Source: Pelotomaculum propionicicum (lineage in GTDB: Bacteria; Bacillota; Desulfotomaculia; Desulfotomaculales; Pelotomaculaceae). Taken from it: a DNA stretch of 54,074 nt. Where the stretch lies: the NCBI RefSeq assembly GCF_004369225.1, contig NZ_QFFZ01000023.1, forward strand, positions 1 to 54,074. Reading direction: 5' to 3'. Positions 24,551 to 35,400 of the stretch are shown piece after piece. The position numbers and the translations under genes are program-made. Below the pieces are notes generated by a model. It had not been told where the DNA came from, made no database searches, and saw only the letters and a program-made list of their open reading frames with translations. Positions within the stretch are counted from its first letter, which is position 1. Every line of letters starts with the position of its first letter.

Positions 24551-27500
24551 CTATGCGATAGACTGATAAAACCTGTGCTGTTCATGAAATGCCTGTATGA
24601 TCCGCAATTGATCCTGTGGAACCGAAGACAGGTTCTTGCGAAGCTCACCGACTCGTTTTATAGCCTTTATTGCGTACCCAACAACCTCATCTACACCGTT
24701 CAGGTTATTCTTGGCGGTTACGAAATTAACTCCTAAGCTGATTTTCTGGCCTTCATTCCCATGTTCAACAGAGATCGCCTGCTGCTGTTCGAGATAATCC
24801 CTACACTCTTTCCATTTGATTGACTTATTATCACTCACAAACAAATCTCTCGGGGTGGAGTTACAAACAACCTCAAAAGCGTGATGTTCACTGTGATCCA
24901 GAAATATCTTGCACCAATCGGGGTGAGTGGCTAGTAAAAGCGCATCAAGATGATCTGCACTGGAAAGTCCGGGAGACTGCTCCACAATAGCCAGTGCCGC
25001 CGCGCAAATAGCTCTATCGACATTATTGGCAGGATAGATCATAGCTTCGAATTCCTCCAGCGGGATTTCTTCCGGTCTCAAAACTACCTCTTTCTTGGGC
25101 AAGTGAATGTGAGACGGCCAGTTGGAGCGATCCCAATGGGCTATGGGAATGAAGTTGCCATCGGCGTCCATAGGCGGACCAGGTGGAGGATTCAGTCGCG
25201 TCTGGTAGCGGACAGTAGCCTCCTGACCGGCGGCCAAGGCAGCAACGTTCTCGACCGACACTCGCGCCATCTCGTCGTAGATTTCAAGGATCATTTCCTT
25301 GGTACGGTAGTTTCCATATGCCGTCTCATCTCGCTTACGCAGGATGCGAAACGTGTTCATAATATATTTGACCGCATGGCGCGGCGTCGGGAAATACTCT
25401 ATCAGTTCCCTGGAGCCAGTCTCCTTCCATTCTTGGTCGCTGCCGAGATATAGATGGAAAAACGCAGCGTCCAGTTCTGCGCGGATGAGAAATCTACGAT
25501 CTTCATCCCAAACAAAGGGAGGACACTTACACTCACAATCTTCTGATAGTGCATCTAAATCCCATGCCGTCTGGCTGAGTTCAAGAACTCGCGCAGCCAT
25601 CCATGTGCGCAAAATGCTTTTATTGTCCCAGACAGGGCGGAGGATAAGAGATGAAGGGGGGATTACCGGAAGCTGTTTCAGAACAAAGTAGCTCATTGAG
25701 CTTCCGCCAACGCTCTGCCTCGCAATGTAGTCGAGAGCAAAACTGTTCATTGCAGCTAGGAAACAGTAGGTATCCTGTGGTCTGAGATCTGTAAAAGCCA
25801 ATGGTGCTTTATGACCAATGCCAACCTTTGGAATTATCGAAAACACCGCTGTTCGCAGCACCGCCGCGCTGGTCACGTCCCGGAAGGCCACGAACCAGTG
25901 CGGCGAGAACCGTTCCAGCAGTTCCTCCGCGAGCGGCACGGGGTCGGAGGGAAACGCGGTAATTCGCTCCACGTCGGCTCGCGTCAGTGGAAAACGTTCC
26001 TGCATCCGCTCACACCGCATATCAAAGAGCCATTTATTCAGCGTATCGATTTGGCTATCGGTCACCGAAACACGTAAAGCAACAGCAAGAAGCTTCTGAG
26101 CCTGCTCCTCATCACCTGCCTTTCGATAGTACCCAGCAGCCCAGTAACAGAAAGCTTTTATGATTGCCTCATTCCGCCACTTCTGCGGGAGTTCCAGCGC
26201 GGAGGCCAGCAATTCCGGCCGCTTCGGAATTCGTGCCTTCACTTCTTCCTCAGCTAACCAATAGCGCGGCAATGGCAGGAGGTTCGGATCGCGATGCTGT
26301 TTCGGGGTCAATTCCGGAAGCTTGCCCTGGTTGGCCTGTGCCTCGGTCTGACCCTCGTAGGTACCGAATCGATGGTCGAAATGCCAGAACATCTTACCCT
26401 CGTAAAGAGGCAGGTAGATGTCATCGTCCCGGGTAAAGACGTTCCCGTTGAGAACGAACCCCTCTGCTTCAAGCTGCTCTCGGGTACGGAACAGCCCTGA
26501 GTCGTTGGCCATGTGGAACATTGTAGCGAATTTGATGCCCCATTGGTTCTCTTCACTCTGCTCCTCCGTGGCTTCTCTGACGAGAACTGGGATGCGCCGG
26601 TAGATATATTTGGTCAACTCTGCATCCTGTTTGTAACGGAAGATAGGGCACGTACGCGTGTTGGGGTTTATCAGCGCGATGTCTTCGAAAGACAAGGTGA
26701 AGTGCCGTTCCTCCTCAGCGAGCTCAGTAACTGCATTGACCCCGAAAACTATGTCCACGCCAAGCGATTCTAAGTTACGCCCCAACATCACCAAGAGGGC
26801 GAATTTATTCCGATGGTCAATACCAGGGAACAGTTTGCCTTCGTTCTCGAACATGTAGATTGATTGTAAAGCCCTACTGTCTATCAGGTCACGGAAAAAG
26901 AACTTAGTCGTGTCATCAGTGGCGATGCCGGAGGGCACGATGCATCCAACCCGGCCTTGCGTGTTCAGAAGGCTCCGCTTCAACTCTGCGAAAATGGAGT
27001 ATGTGTTCACGTCACCCCTACCGCAGAGCGGATATTTTCCAGTGTCTCGGACGAGACGACTTTCGCCCTCAGCTCTATGCAACGCATCCTGAAACGCCTG
27101 GTAAAGAAGCGGGTCGGTCTTCCATAGCTCCGCGATCTTGCGTCGGCGTATGGCTGCATTAGGTGCATTGGCAACTTTAGGACTGCGTGAAGCGAAAAAC
27201 TCTTTCTCCTGGAGCTTGATCCGTTCCCACGGCGGATTCCCCAACACGCAATCAAACCCGCCCGACCAACCGGTCACCTCATCCTCTGCGATTTCAACAC
27301 TGGGTTTGGGCCTGAACAGATCCGGGAATTCCAGATGCCAATGAAAGAACTGGTATTCCAGGGACAGGCGGATGATTTCCTCGCGCATCCAATGCGGGCA
27401 GGCGTGAGGATAGTGCCTTATTCTGTCAAGGATTTCTTGGGTAATTGGATAAGGCAGTTCATCGGAATAGCGTTTTACCCAAATAAATGCGGCGCACCAT

Positions 27501-29572
27501 GCGTCGTATAGGAGTTTTCCGAAGAGGTAACCGTTTGAACGCACGAACTGGGAATAGGCGTCCTCTTTGCGCTGCAGTCCGTCCAGGGTGGAATCGTCAA
27601 AGGCGTCAATTCTCAGCAAGGCGGGCCCTAGATCACCAAGTTGTTCCCAGGGTGATCCATCCGGAGCAAAAAGCGAACGGCTACCTAGTCTTTCCTCCCG
27701 GTTTCTCTTACGGTATTCCTTGCAGAAGTCCTTGTCGTCCCCTTCGATGGGCTTGAAGGCATCGTCAGGGATTCCTCGTCTAATCAAGGCCGGTGTGGAG
27801 CCAAGCAGGCTGTTGCCGCACTTGATGTGGTGATCCAGAAAAGCTAATGGCTTGCCCGGTTCCACGGCCTCCATCCACAAGCTGACTTTGCAAAGCTCAA
27901 CGGACATAGGGTTGATGTCCACGCCGTAGATGCAGCGGCCGATTACGTTACGCAGGGCGCGTTGGTATTGTTTGGGCGCAGGTTCATCCTCTCCCGTACG
28001 AATGGCAGCCAGCCTTTTGGCGATACGGTGGGCAGCCGCGATGAGGAAATGGCCGGAGCCACAGGCCGGGTCGCAGATCTTAAGGTCGAGTAGGGCCTTT
28101 TCTGGGTCCGCCTTTTTGCAGGCCTCGTTCAAAACCGGACCGAGAGCCGAATCAAGGAGGCAGTTCACCAGGCTGGACGGCGTATAATAGGAGCCGGTGG
28201 TCTTGCGTTCCGACCCCGCGGCAACAGTAAGCTTGAATCTGTCTTCCGGGCTGGATGCTTCCATGTGGATGGACGGTTGCATTTCCAGCAGTGATTCGTA
28301 TACGCTGCCGAGTTCCTCCGGGCCAAGGTTGCGGTAGTTGATAGGACGCAGCACATTGCGGTCCACTGTATAGGTCAGAGCGTGAAAGGCCTTGAGCAGG
28401 TCCGTATTGGCGATATCCTGATCGTTTAGGTCGGCAGTCGCACCGGCCGAGAACATATAGCCGCCCAGGGCGGGCAGGGCCAGTTCCGGACAGCCGCCGT
28501 GAAGCTTATCAAGAACGAGCCGCAAGGCCCGCCAGAGATCGGGATGCCGCGTTCCACGTGTTTTTCCCGCGAGGGATCGCAGCCGCAGGGTCGAGTAGTG
28601 GTCGAGGTAGAGCTTACGGGCCTCGGCCTGAGCGTTGGGGTCAGATAGCAACTCTCGATCTTCAGCGACGAAAATAAATAAAAGCCGGTAAACCTGGCGG
28701 AGAACCTGGCGGTAATAGTCCTGCGTGCTGAGGGTGCCGGAGCGGAGTTTTTCGCGTAACGCCATATTGCCGGGATAAGCCAGAAAGCCACCACCCAGGG
28801 CTTCAATAGCCCTCCGGACTCCGTCGCGGAGTTGGTCAAGAGCGCGGACGCCTTGCCGGGCGGCGGTGTTGTACCATTTCTCCAACCAGCAATGCTCGGA
28901 ACCTTTTCCTTCGGGTACTTCGACGCGGGACTGATGGCAGAGTAAAAAAAGCAGGAAGAAATCGCTGTATGCCTCCGAGTCCATCATGGCCTGGAGGTCG
29001 AACTCGACGTAGGCTTGGCGGGTGAGCGAAACATTATCGCGCAAAAGACGCAGATTCAGCCCGTTGGAGACAAAGCCCCAGATATGGTTTCCCGAACGGT
29101 TGAGCAGTTCCTGGACGAGGCTGTGCGGGCTGACCCGTGCGGCACCGGCTCGGCCGGGTGTCCGCTTGTCGAGGTCCTGACGAAAGCTGACCAGGTGGAT
29201 GGGCGTGTTCTGCCACTCGTGACTGATCGGATACGTTTTGCCCTCGACTTCGTAAGCTTTGCGGGTGGTGAGACGGCCATACTCGAGTTCCTGGAAAAGA
29301 ATGAGAAGCCAGCGTTCGCGGGTTAGACTGGTGCCCGCGTCGTACTCGGGCAGTGCCTCCATGGCCTTTTTAAAGCCTTCCCAAGCGCCCTGGAGGCGGT
29401 GCCATGCGCGGGTTGCCGCCTCATTGAGGCGTTCGGATTTGGCCAAATGATAATCTTCGGGCCGAAGCCCTGGAATATCGCGGTCGCCTTCGAGGATACG
29501 GCGCAGTAGATCAACCGGGAGGATGGCTCCCTCTGTTTTAACAGTCTGAAAGGTATTCTGTGTGCGTTTCAT
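24551..29572 (-). CDS. Giant N6-adenine DNA methyltransferase (PglX/DrmMI/Eco57I-like)
   Basis: This 1673-aa protein starts at 29572 (MKRTQNTF), whose ATG overlaps the helicase stop as ATGA; a longer frame extends into the upstream gene and is not needed. SAM motif I is DPACGSGHF at residues 501-509 and catalytic motif IV is NPPW at 779-782, the marks of an adenine-N6 enzyme. An N-terminal 450-residue region with HIWGFVSNGLNLRLLRDN resembles the N-domain of type IIG/PglX proteins, but no clear PDDEXK nuclease motif is visible. The 700-residue C-terminal part would hold target recognition. In BREX and DISARM such proteins mark host DNA. It probably does the same here. Confidence 0.88.
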   Translation of the reverse strand: MKRTQNTFQTVKTEGAILPVDLLRRILEGDRDIPGLRPEDYHLAKSERLNEAATRAWHRLQGAWEGFKKAMEALPEYDAGTSLTRERWLLILFQELEYGRLTTRKAYEVEGKTYPISHEWQNTPIHLVSFRQDLDKRTPGRAGAARVSPHSLVQELLNRSGNHIWGFVSNGLNLRLLRDNVSLTRQAYVEFDLQAMMDSEAYSDFFLLFLLCHQSRVEVPEGKGSEHCWLEKWYNTAARQGVRALDQLRDGVRRAIEALGGGFLAYPGNMALREKLRSGTLSTQDYYRQVLRQVYRLLFIFVAEDRELLSDPNAQAEARKLYLDHYSTLRLRSLAGKTRGTRHPDLWRALRLVLDKLHGGCPELALPALGGYMFSAGATADLNDQDIANTDLLKAFHALTYTVDRNVLRPINYRNLGPEELGSVYESLLEMQPSIHMEASSPEDRFKLTVAAGSERKTTGSYYTPSSLVNCLLDSALGPVLNEACKKADPEKALLDLKICDPACGSGHFLIAAAHRIAKRLAAIRTGEDEPAPKQYQRALRNVIGRCIYGVDINPMSVELCKVSLWMEAVEPGKPLAFLDHHIKCGNSLLGSTPALIRRGIPDDAFKPIEGDDKDFCKEYRKRNREERLGSRSLFAPDGSPWEQLGDLGPALLRIDAFDDSTLDGLQRKEDAYSQFVRSNGYLFGKLLYDAWCAAFIWVKRYSDELPYPITQEILDRIRHYPHACPHWMREEIIRLSLEYQFFHWHLEFPDLFRPKPSVEIAEDEVTGWSGGFDCVLGNPPWERIKLQEKEFFASRSPKVANAPNAAIRRRKIAELWKTDPLLYQAFQDALHRAEGESRLVRDTGKYPLCGRGDVNTYSIFAELKRSLLNTQGRVGCIVPSGIATDDTTKFFFRDLIDSRALQSIYMFENEGKLFPGIDHRNKFALLVMLGRNLESLGVDIVFGVNAVTELAEEERHFTLSFEDIALINPNTRTCPIFRYKQDAELTKYIYRRIPVLVREATEEQSEENQWGIKFATMFHMANDSGLFRTREQLEAEGFVLNGNVFTRDDDIYLPLYEGKMFWHFDHRFGTYEGQTEAQANQGKLPELTPKQHRDPNLLPLPRYWLAEEEVKARIPKRPELLASALELPQKWRNEAIIKAFCYWAAGYYRKAGDEEQAQKLLAVALRVSVTDSQIDTLNKWLFDMRCERMQERFPLTRADVERITAFPSDPVPLAEELLERFSPHWFVAFRDVTSAAVLRTAVFSIIPKVGIGHKAPLAFTDLRPQDTYCFLAAMNSFALDYIARQSVGGSSMSYFVLKQLPVIPPSSLILRPVWDNKSILRTWMAARVLELSQTAWDLDALSEDCECKCPPFVWDEDRRFLIRAELDAAFFHLYLGSDQEWKETGSRELIEYFPTPRHAVKYIMNTFRILRKRDETAYGNYRTKEMILEIYDEMARVSVENVAALAAGQEATVRYQTRLNPPPGPPMDADGNFIPIAHWDRSNWPSHIHLPKKEVVLRPEEIPLEEFEAMIYPANNVDRAICAAALAIVEQSPGLSSADHLDALLLATHPDWCKIFLDHSEHHAFEVVCNSTPRDLFVSDNKSIKWKECRDYLEQQQAISVEHGNEGQKISLGVNFVTAKNNLNGVDEVVGYAIKAIKRVGELRKNLSSVPQDQLRIIQAFHEQHRFYQSIA

Positions 29573-32424
29573 ACGGCACCTACCTTCTCCGGCAAATAGA
29601 CGTAGATACCGATAATGTCGGGTGGCAATTCGGGCCGAATCTCGTGACGAACACCACTCCATCGGGTAGCGGACCGCACGCGGCGGTGGGCATTGAGAAG
29701 CTGCTGTCCTCGTTCGGTAACGAAGCGCTCCAAATTTGGCTTTAATGCCTCAATGCCATCAATCACACGTTGAACGAAAAGGGTGGCCCGCTCGCGATCG
29801 ATGTTCCGAGACGGTTTAGCATCTAACAAGTCAGCAACTTGGCATGAGTCGATCCACTCAGCTTCCGTTGGTGCCCCGGCGAAGCCGATAACCTGACTAT
29901 CTTCAGCAAGGAGCTGTTTTTCCTTTTCTCCATCGCGCATAATGACATGGTAGCGATAGCGCAACAACAGCAAGGTTGTTCTGCGCTGAACCGCTTCGGT
30001 ATAAATCACGCCACAACGACGGCCAATGGCGTTTTCATCACCGTCAAGAGCAGCGTTCAGAACATATGTGGCCAGACCCTCCACAATTGGATGGGTGCGC
30101 GTAAGGTATAGCACGCCGTCGTTCACCGGCAATTCAAAGCGCGCCTTGAATCTCTTAATATTGCCACAGAGTTCGCGTAGCGCCAGTGGAACTGCTGATA
30201 GTTCGAAGACCGTGCAGTTTGTATTATCTGAGATTGATGCGCCATAGTCTTTCAGCACTTGTAGGGTAAAGGCTTCAACGTCTCTGCCTGTGCCGACGGC
30301 CTCTCTAACGGCTTCAACTTCACGAGCCACCTCTTCCACTCGTGCCTGCAAGGCTTCCTGCGCAAACATCGTTCGGGACCGCTTCTCACGCGTAGTGGCG
30401 TTGTCCCACTCATCCTGAAACCGGCGGTTGGCTTCATCTTGAAGAAGGTATTCATCAAGGTCAGGGAATAGACTTAACTGATATGGACCTATCCGTGCCG
30501 ATTGTTCCCGGAGTAAAAGGCCTTCGAAAATAGCCTCAACAACCGCATTGCTGTCTGCGGGAACCGGTACGGAAATGCCGAGCGAACTGCGAATCCTGCG
30601 ATGCTTCCTGAGAAGTACATCTAAAACAATCCCGTCTATTTGGTTATCGATGCCGTAATATGTCAGACAGCGAACAGTCGGCCTCGGCTGGCCAAAACGG
30701 TCTACCCGACCTTCCCGCTGCTCGTGGCGGGTGGGGTTCCAACTGAGATCATAATGAAATACCGCATCAAAATGATCCTGTAAATTGATGCCCTCGCTCA
30801 AGCAGTCAGTACAGACAAGAACTCGCGGATCTGACTGCGCAAGTTCAAGCACCCGGTTCTCGCGTTCCTCCGGCGGCAGCGTACCCGTGACCGCAGCCAC
30901 AGCTACTCTATTGGGAAGCAACTCACGCAGATGTTCCGCCACGTATTCGGCTGTCTGAATGAAACGACAGAATACGATAGGCCGATAGCCTTCATTGAGA
31001 AGAGCCCTCAATAAAGTTACGGCCTTTTGAAGTTTTGCGTCGCCTTGTCCCCGGAGCTTATCCGCCTCATTGGCCAGATCGAGAAGCTGGCGGCGGGTCA
31101 GATCAGTCCCTTCGCCCTCACCTTCGGACAGACCTGCTCCTGGGGTAATATCGCTGGCATCGGGAGAGTCAACATCATCTTGGTCCATGACCTGCCGGCG
31201 GCCTACCTCGTCTGCTTCCTCGGCGGTGTTTGTATCGGCCGTGGCGCTCCGACTTCTGAGCGTTGCCGCAGCGGCTGCCGGACTGGATGACAGAGCGCGT
31301 AAAAGGGAGAGGGCCGACCACCACCGTACCCGCATCCTATGGTGTCCCCCTGATTCGTCTCGGACGATTTCGCGTGCATAGTTCAGGACCCGGATGAACA
31401 ACCGTTTGTATTCGGGCGAAAGGTTGTATGTGTCTTCCTTGTCTTCCCGCTCCGGAAAGACCGTTTCCTTAAGGAAATACCTGATATCCGCGCGCCGCCG
31501 CTGGATAAAATGAGCAGCCACCCTTCTTCGAACTGCCTCGTTCTCCTTTCCGGCAAGATCCTCGGGAAGCTTGGCGAAATCCGAATTGAGAAAGCTGAGC
31601 AACGAGCGAAAGGCGGCTTCCTTGCCGCTATGGGGTGTGGCTGTCACGAAGATCATGTGTCGCGCAGCATTTGAGGCCAGTTCACGGATAAGTTCATACC
31701 GTTGATGCCGACTGCGATGTTGGCGTTCTTCATAAGCGCAGCCGTGTGCCTCATCAACGATGACCAACTCCGGACAAGTACGGATAAACTCGTTCCGCCG
31801 CCGGTCGGACTTGATGTAGTCGATGGAAGTAACGGTGAACGGATAGACCTCGTACAAAGACTGCCCGATACCGCACTGTCGCTCCAGCCGCCGGACCGTC
31901 CCGGACAGCACCAATTCAGCCTGAATATGAAACTTGTCGCTGAGTTCCTTTTGCCACTGTTCGGCTAAATGTGGCGGACATAACACAGTCAGTCGCTGGC
32001 ATTCGCCCCGGTCGAGCAGTTCCCGGGCTATTAGCAGCGCTTCAATCGTTTTGCCAACGCCGACGTCGTCAGCCACCAGCAACCGAACAGGATCGAGTTT
32101 CAAAGCCATTAGCAAGGGGACGAGCTGGTATGGCCGAGGCTCAACTGCAATCTTGCCAAAACAGCGAAACGGCCCGGCACTCGAACGAAAGCCCAAACGG
32201 AGGGCATCTCGGAGGATTCTACAGGAATGGTAGTCGCCGATCTTTTCCGGATCGGGTAAGGAAAAGGATGCCGGCTTAACCTCCTCAAGGGCAGTACAAA
32301 TGCCGGCGATCTCCTTGTCAGTGCCTCCCAGCGGGCGCGCGATGATCAGGTCGTCGCACGAATCGGGCATCACTACCCATTCCCGCCCTCTAGCTGTGAT
32401 CAGTGAACCAACCGCAAAATTCAT
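29569..32424 (-). CDS. SNF2-family helicase (DrmD/RapA-like)
   Basis: This 951-aa protein starts at 32424, whose ATG overlaps the stop of the giant helicase gene as ATGA. The N-terminal ARGREWVVMPD barrel precedes two RecA-like domains: Walker A DDVGVGKT (119-126), DEAH (224-227), FVTATPHSG (motif III), and in the second half FCRFIQTAEYV, GINLQDHFDAV and the arginine-finger block QREGRVDRFGQ. It is a double-stranded DNA translocase of the HepA/RapA branch. A low-complexity acidic insertion (residues about 410-470) separates the domains. Adjacency to a PglX-like methylase is like drmD-drmMI of class 1 DISARM. Confidence 0.88.
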   Translation of the reverse strand: MNFAVGSLITARGREWVVMPDSCDDLIIARPLGGTDKEIAGICTALEEVKPASFSLPDPEKIGDYHSCRILRDALRLGFRSSAGPFRCFGKIAVEPRPYQLVPLLMALKLDPVRLLVADDVGVGKTIEALLIARELLDRGECQRLTVLCPPHLAEQWQKELSDKFHIQAELVLSGTVRRLERQCGIGQSLYEVYPFTVTSIDYIKSDRRRNEFIRTCPELVIVDEAHGCAYEERQHRSRHQRYELIRELASNAARHMIFVTATPHSGKEAAFRSLLSFLNSDFAKLPEDLAGKENEAVRRRVAAHFIQRRRADIRYFLKETVFPEREDKEDTYNLSPEYKRLFIRVLNYAREIVRDESGGHHRMRVRWWSALSLLRALSSSPAAAAATLRSRSATADTNTAEEADEVGRRQVMDQDDVDSPDASDITPGAGLSEGEGEGTDLTRRQLLDLANEADKLRGQGDAKLQKAVTLLRALLNEGYRPIVFCRFIQTAEYVAEHLRELLPNRVAVAAVTGTLPPEERENRVLELAQSDPRVLVCTDCLSEGINLQDHFDAVFHYDLSWNPTRHEQREGRVDRFGQPRPTVRCLTYYGIDNQIDGIVLDVLLRKHRRIRSSLGISVPVPADSNAVVEAIFEGLLLREQSARIGPYQLSLFPDLDEYLLQDEANRRFQDEWDNATTREKRSRTMFAQEALQARVEEVAREVEAVREAVGTGRDVEAFTLQVLKDYGASISDNTNCTVFELSAVPLALRELCGNIKRFKARFELPVNDGVLYLTRTHPIVEGLATYVLNAALDGDENAIGRRCGVIYTEAVQRRTTLLLLRYRYHVIMRDGEKEKQLLAEDSQVIGFAGAPTEAEWIDSCQVADLLDAKPSRNIDRERATLFVQRVIDGIEALKPNLERFVTERGQQLLNAHRRVRSATRWSGVRHEIRPELPPDIIGIYVYLPEKVGAV

Positions 32425-35400
32425 GATCCATCCCCAAATATGTTTGGAAAACTTTCTACAATGGATTCCCAATCATCGTAATATCTGAACCGGATAACGG
32501 TCCATCCCGCATCTTCCATACAGTTCGTCTGCTCCCGATCTCGTTCCTGACGATCCGGATAGTCGTGAGGAGGACCATCCACATAAACCGCTACCTGTTG
32601 GTCTTTATAAAGAAAATCAGGACGCGTGCGGCATTCCGCGACCAGGGTCTGGGAATGCGACGGTAGACGCAAATTGCGATCTTCAAGGAACTGTAACCAA
32701 TCGCACTCCATTTGTGAGTTAGTCAAATTGAATAGGCCTTGAAGGTGCGCCGTTCGGGGGCGAGGCGCAGGCGATGTCTCTACACTACAGGCAGACAGAT
32801 CCATCAGCAGGTCTCTGATCAGGTGGCGATCCAATAATTGGTGATCTAATTGGTTCGTGTAGGACATCAGGCAGTCGTAGCATGCCGCTTCGCAATTCTC
32901 TTTGGCATTCGGTGCACGCCGGAGATCTTCACCCGTATCCGGATTGAAATGGCACAGATCTAAGGCAGTTCGAGCGATACGGGGCACGGCGCTATGATCA
33001 TCAACGACTCTTCGGAGAACGCCCGCCCCGCCTTCGGCCGCTTCATACAAAAGAATTGCTCGGCGATTGTCACGATCAGGGAGCGGTTCGGCTGCCAGTT
33101 CGCTGTTCTCCAATTCATAGCACGTTTGGATTGCGTTCTTGATCGCAGCCTGAAGCGTGGCCATTACACTTTCATCCAGACGACGCGAGAACTCGATGAT
33201 CAGGCAGTTCTTGCGATCCTCAACGTATGGGATAACTCTAGCCGTCTTCGGTGTCATGGGATCGCCGTCGTCATCTAAATCGGCTTGGTGACGCTGCCAG
33301 TAGCCCCGCTCAATGTCGAGGACGAAACCGTCCTGGCCGTGATCCCGTAGACGTCGCGCCCAACCAAGGTTGATTCGCCACAGGGTCGCGGCGTTTCCAA
33401 AATAGAGCGACGCCACGTCTTGATCCCCGCATTTGACCTTGGCGATACGATAGGACGGTTGGCCACCCCGTTCGGCAAACCGCACTACCGTCTTGATCTC
33501 GTAGCCAAGTCGGAGTCGTTCTTCTTCGTCACAGTTAATCTGGTCACGCCTTTTGGTTACGACATTCTCAAGCCGGAAGAGTTGCCGAATTGGAGCTGGA
33601 AGCTGAGTGCCGCAACGCTCACATAGGTCTCGGGGCTGGCTATCGACATACGGATGCAGATAGCCGCAGGTTGGGCAAACTTTAGCTGCAGAGGTTTGCA
33701 ACTCCTCGGTATCGCGGGCGGGCAATATGACTTGATTGATAATATAACGTGATCCTTCATGATAAATGATCGAGCGAGGCCCAAACTCGGAGATTGCCAG
33801 GAATCGTGGCCGTGAAAGAAATTCATCCTTACCACGTCGGAACCGACGGCCCGGAACGTAAGCCGATAGCGGAAGGCGCGGGAAGTTGTACCCCGGGAGG
33901 AATCCCTCACTGGCGAAATAACGATACGAGTAAAAATCGGATTGAATCAGGTTTTGGCTTTCCGTGAGCAGGCGAAGTTGAGCTTCAGCGTTCCTTCGAA
34001 GCTGTTCCGCTTGAGCGCGGTCTGCCGCCGGACGAGAGGCATCACGGATGACACGATCCTGCTTCTGAGCCTGCCGTAGTGCAGATAGATAAAGGTTACG
34101 CCAACGGTCACACGCCTGTTCGAAACGGATCGGGATATGCGACACCACCTCATGCAGCCAATCCGGGGTGTACCAATCCGACTGCGCGAGCTGATCTTGG
34201 ATTGATTCCAAGATTGTCAAAGCCCGCTCCTCTGTTCGCCGCTTCGGAGCGTCAGTGTTGACCGCATCACGCACCTGATCAAGAAGCGTCATCGGCGGGT
34301 CATCGCCTCTGACATCAAGCAGGTCCTTTAGGGAAGTACGAAGGCTTAATCCTGCCTGCGCAAGCCAGACCGCGTGAACATGGGCACGGATGAGATCTTC
34401 ATTGGTCAGGTCAACTTGCGGTGGAGAGACAGCCCCAGCCACCATCCGCTCAGGCCGTTTGAAAAAATACTGATCATGAGGACTGCCGGCTGAACAATAC
34501 GTGAAAACTAATGCCGGCTGACCACTCCGCCCAGCACGACCGCTCCGCTGCGCGTAATTTGCCGGCGTGGGCGGAACATTCCGCATATTCACGGTGTTGA
34601 GCTGCGCAATATCAATGCCTAATTCCATGGTGGGAGAACAGAATAGAATGGGCAGCGACCCTTCTCTGAACTTGGCCTCACGCTCTTCTCTCTGCGCATA
34701 AGGAACTTGAGCCGTGTGCTCACGCGCCTCAATCCCCAGCGTCTCTTGGGCAAGAGAACGGTAATAATCAACGAAAAACTCGTTTGCCTGCGTACCCTGG
34801 TCCGACTGTGTGGGACGACGTATAGGGTCATGGTATCCTTGCATCCCATCACCCGCTTTCCATACCATCGCGGCAGCATTGATTTGGTAACCGGGGGGAT
34901 CATCGCTATCGAGAGCTGCCTCCCGAATGACCTCAACCAAGCCATGAAGCCGCAGCCGGTCAAGTAGTTCCCGGAGAATCCGTCCGGTATCGACCAAAGT
35001 AAGTCGATAGCCGTGTTCATGGGCGATGGGGGAACGTCGCAAATACTGTCCATAGCCACTTTGCGGCGATAGGAAGATGTCGCCACCATAATCATTCTGT
35101 CGCCGCGCTCGGGGAAACAAGACTGAGGAGTGAACCATGTCCCGCACTTGTTCATTTTCATCCAGACCCCAAGGAGGCTGGAGCCGTTGGCGGCTACGCT
35201 GCAACAAACCCTCCTGATAAGACTGGGTGAGGTAATCAACTTTCACAGCAAGTTCACGACGCATGAAGTCAAGCAACACCGAGGCAATATCGTATCTACT
35301 TTCCGGAGATGCATCAGCAAGAGCGGGATGGCAGTTGGACCATATTTCGGTATCGTGACATGCTCCGAAAAGATAAGGGTACTCGATCTTAAGCAGGCCC

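Noticed and set aside
24551-29572. BREX system built around the PglX-like methyltransferase
   Set aside because: No PglZ, BrxC or other core BREX protein is found near it.
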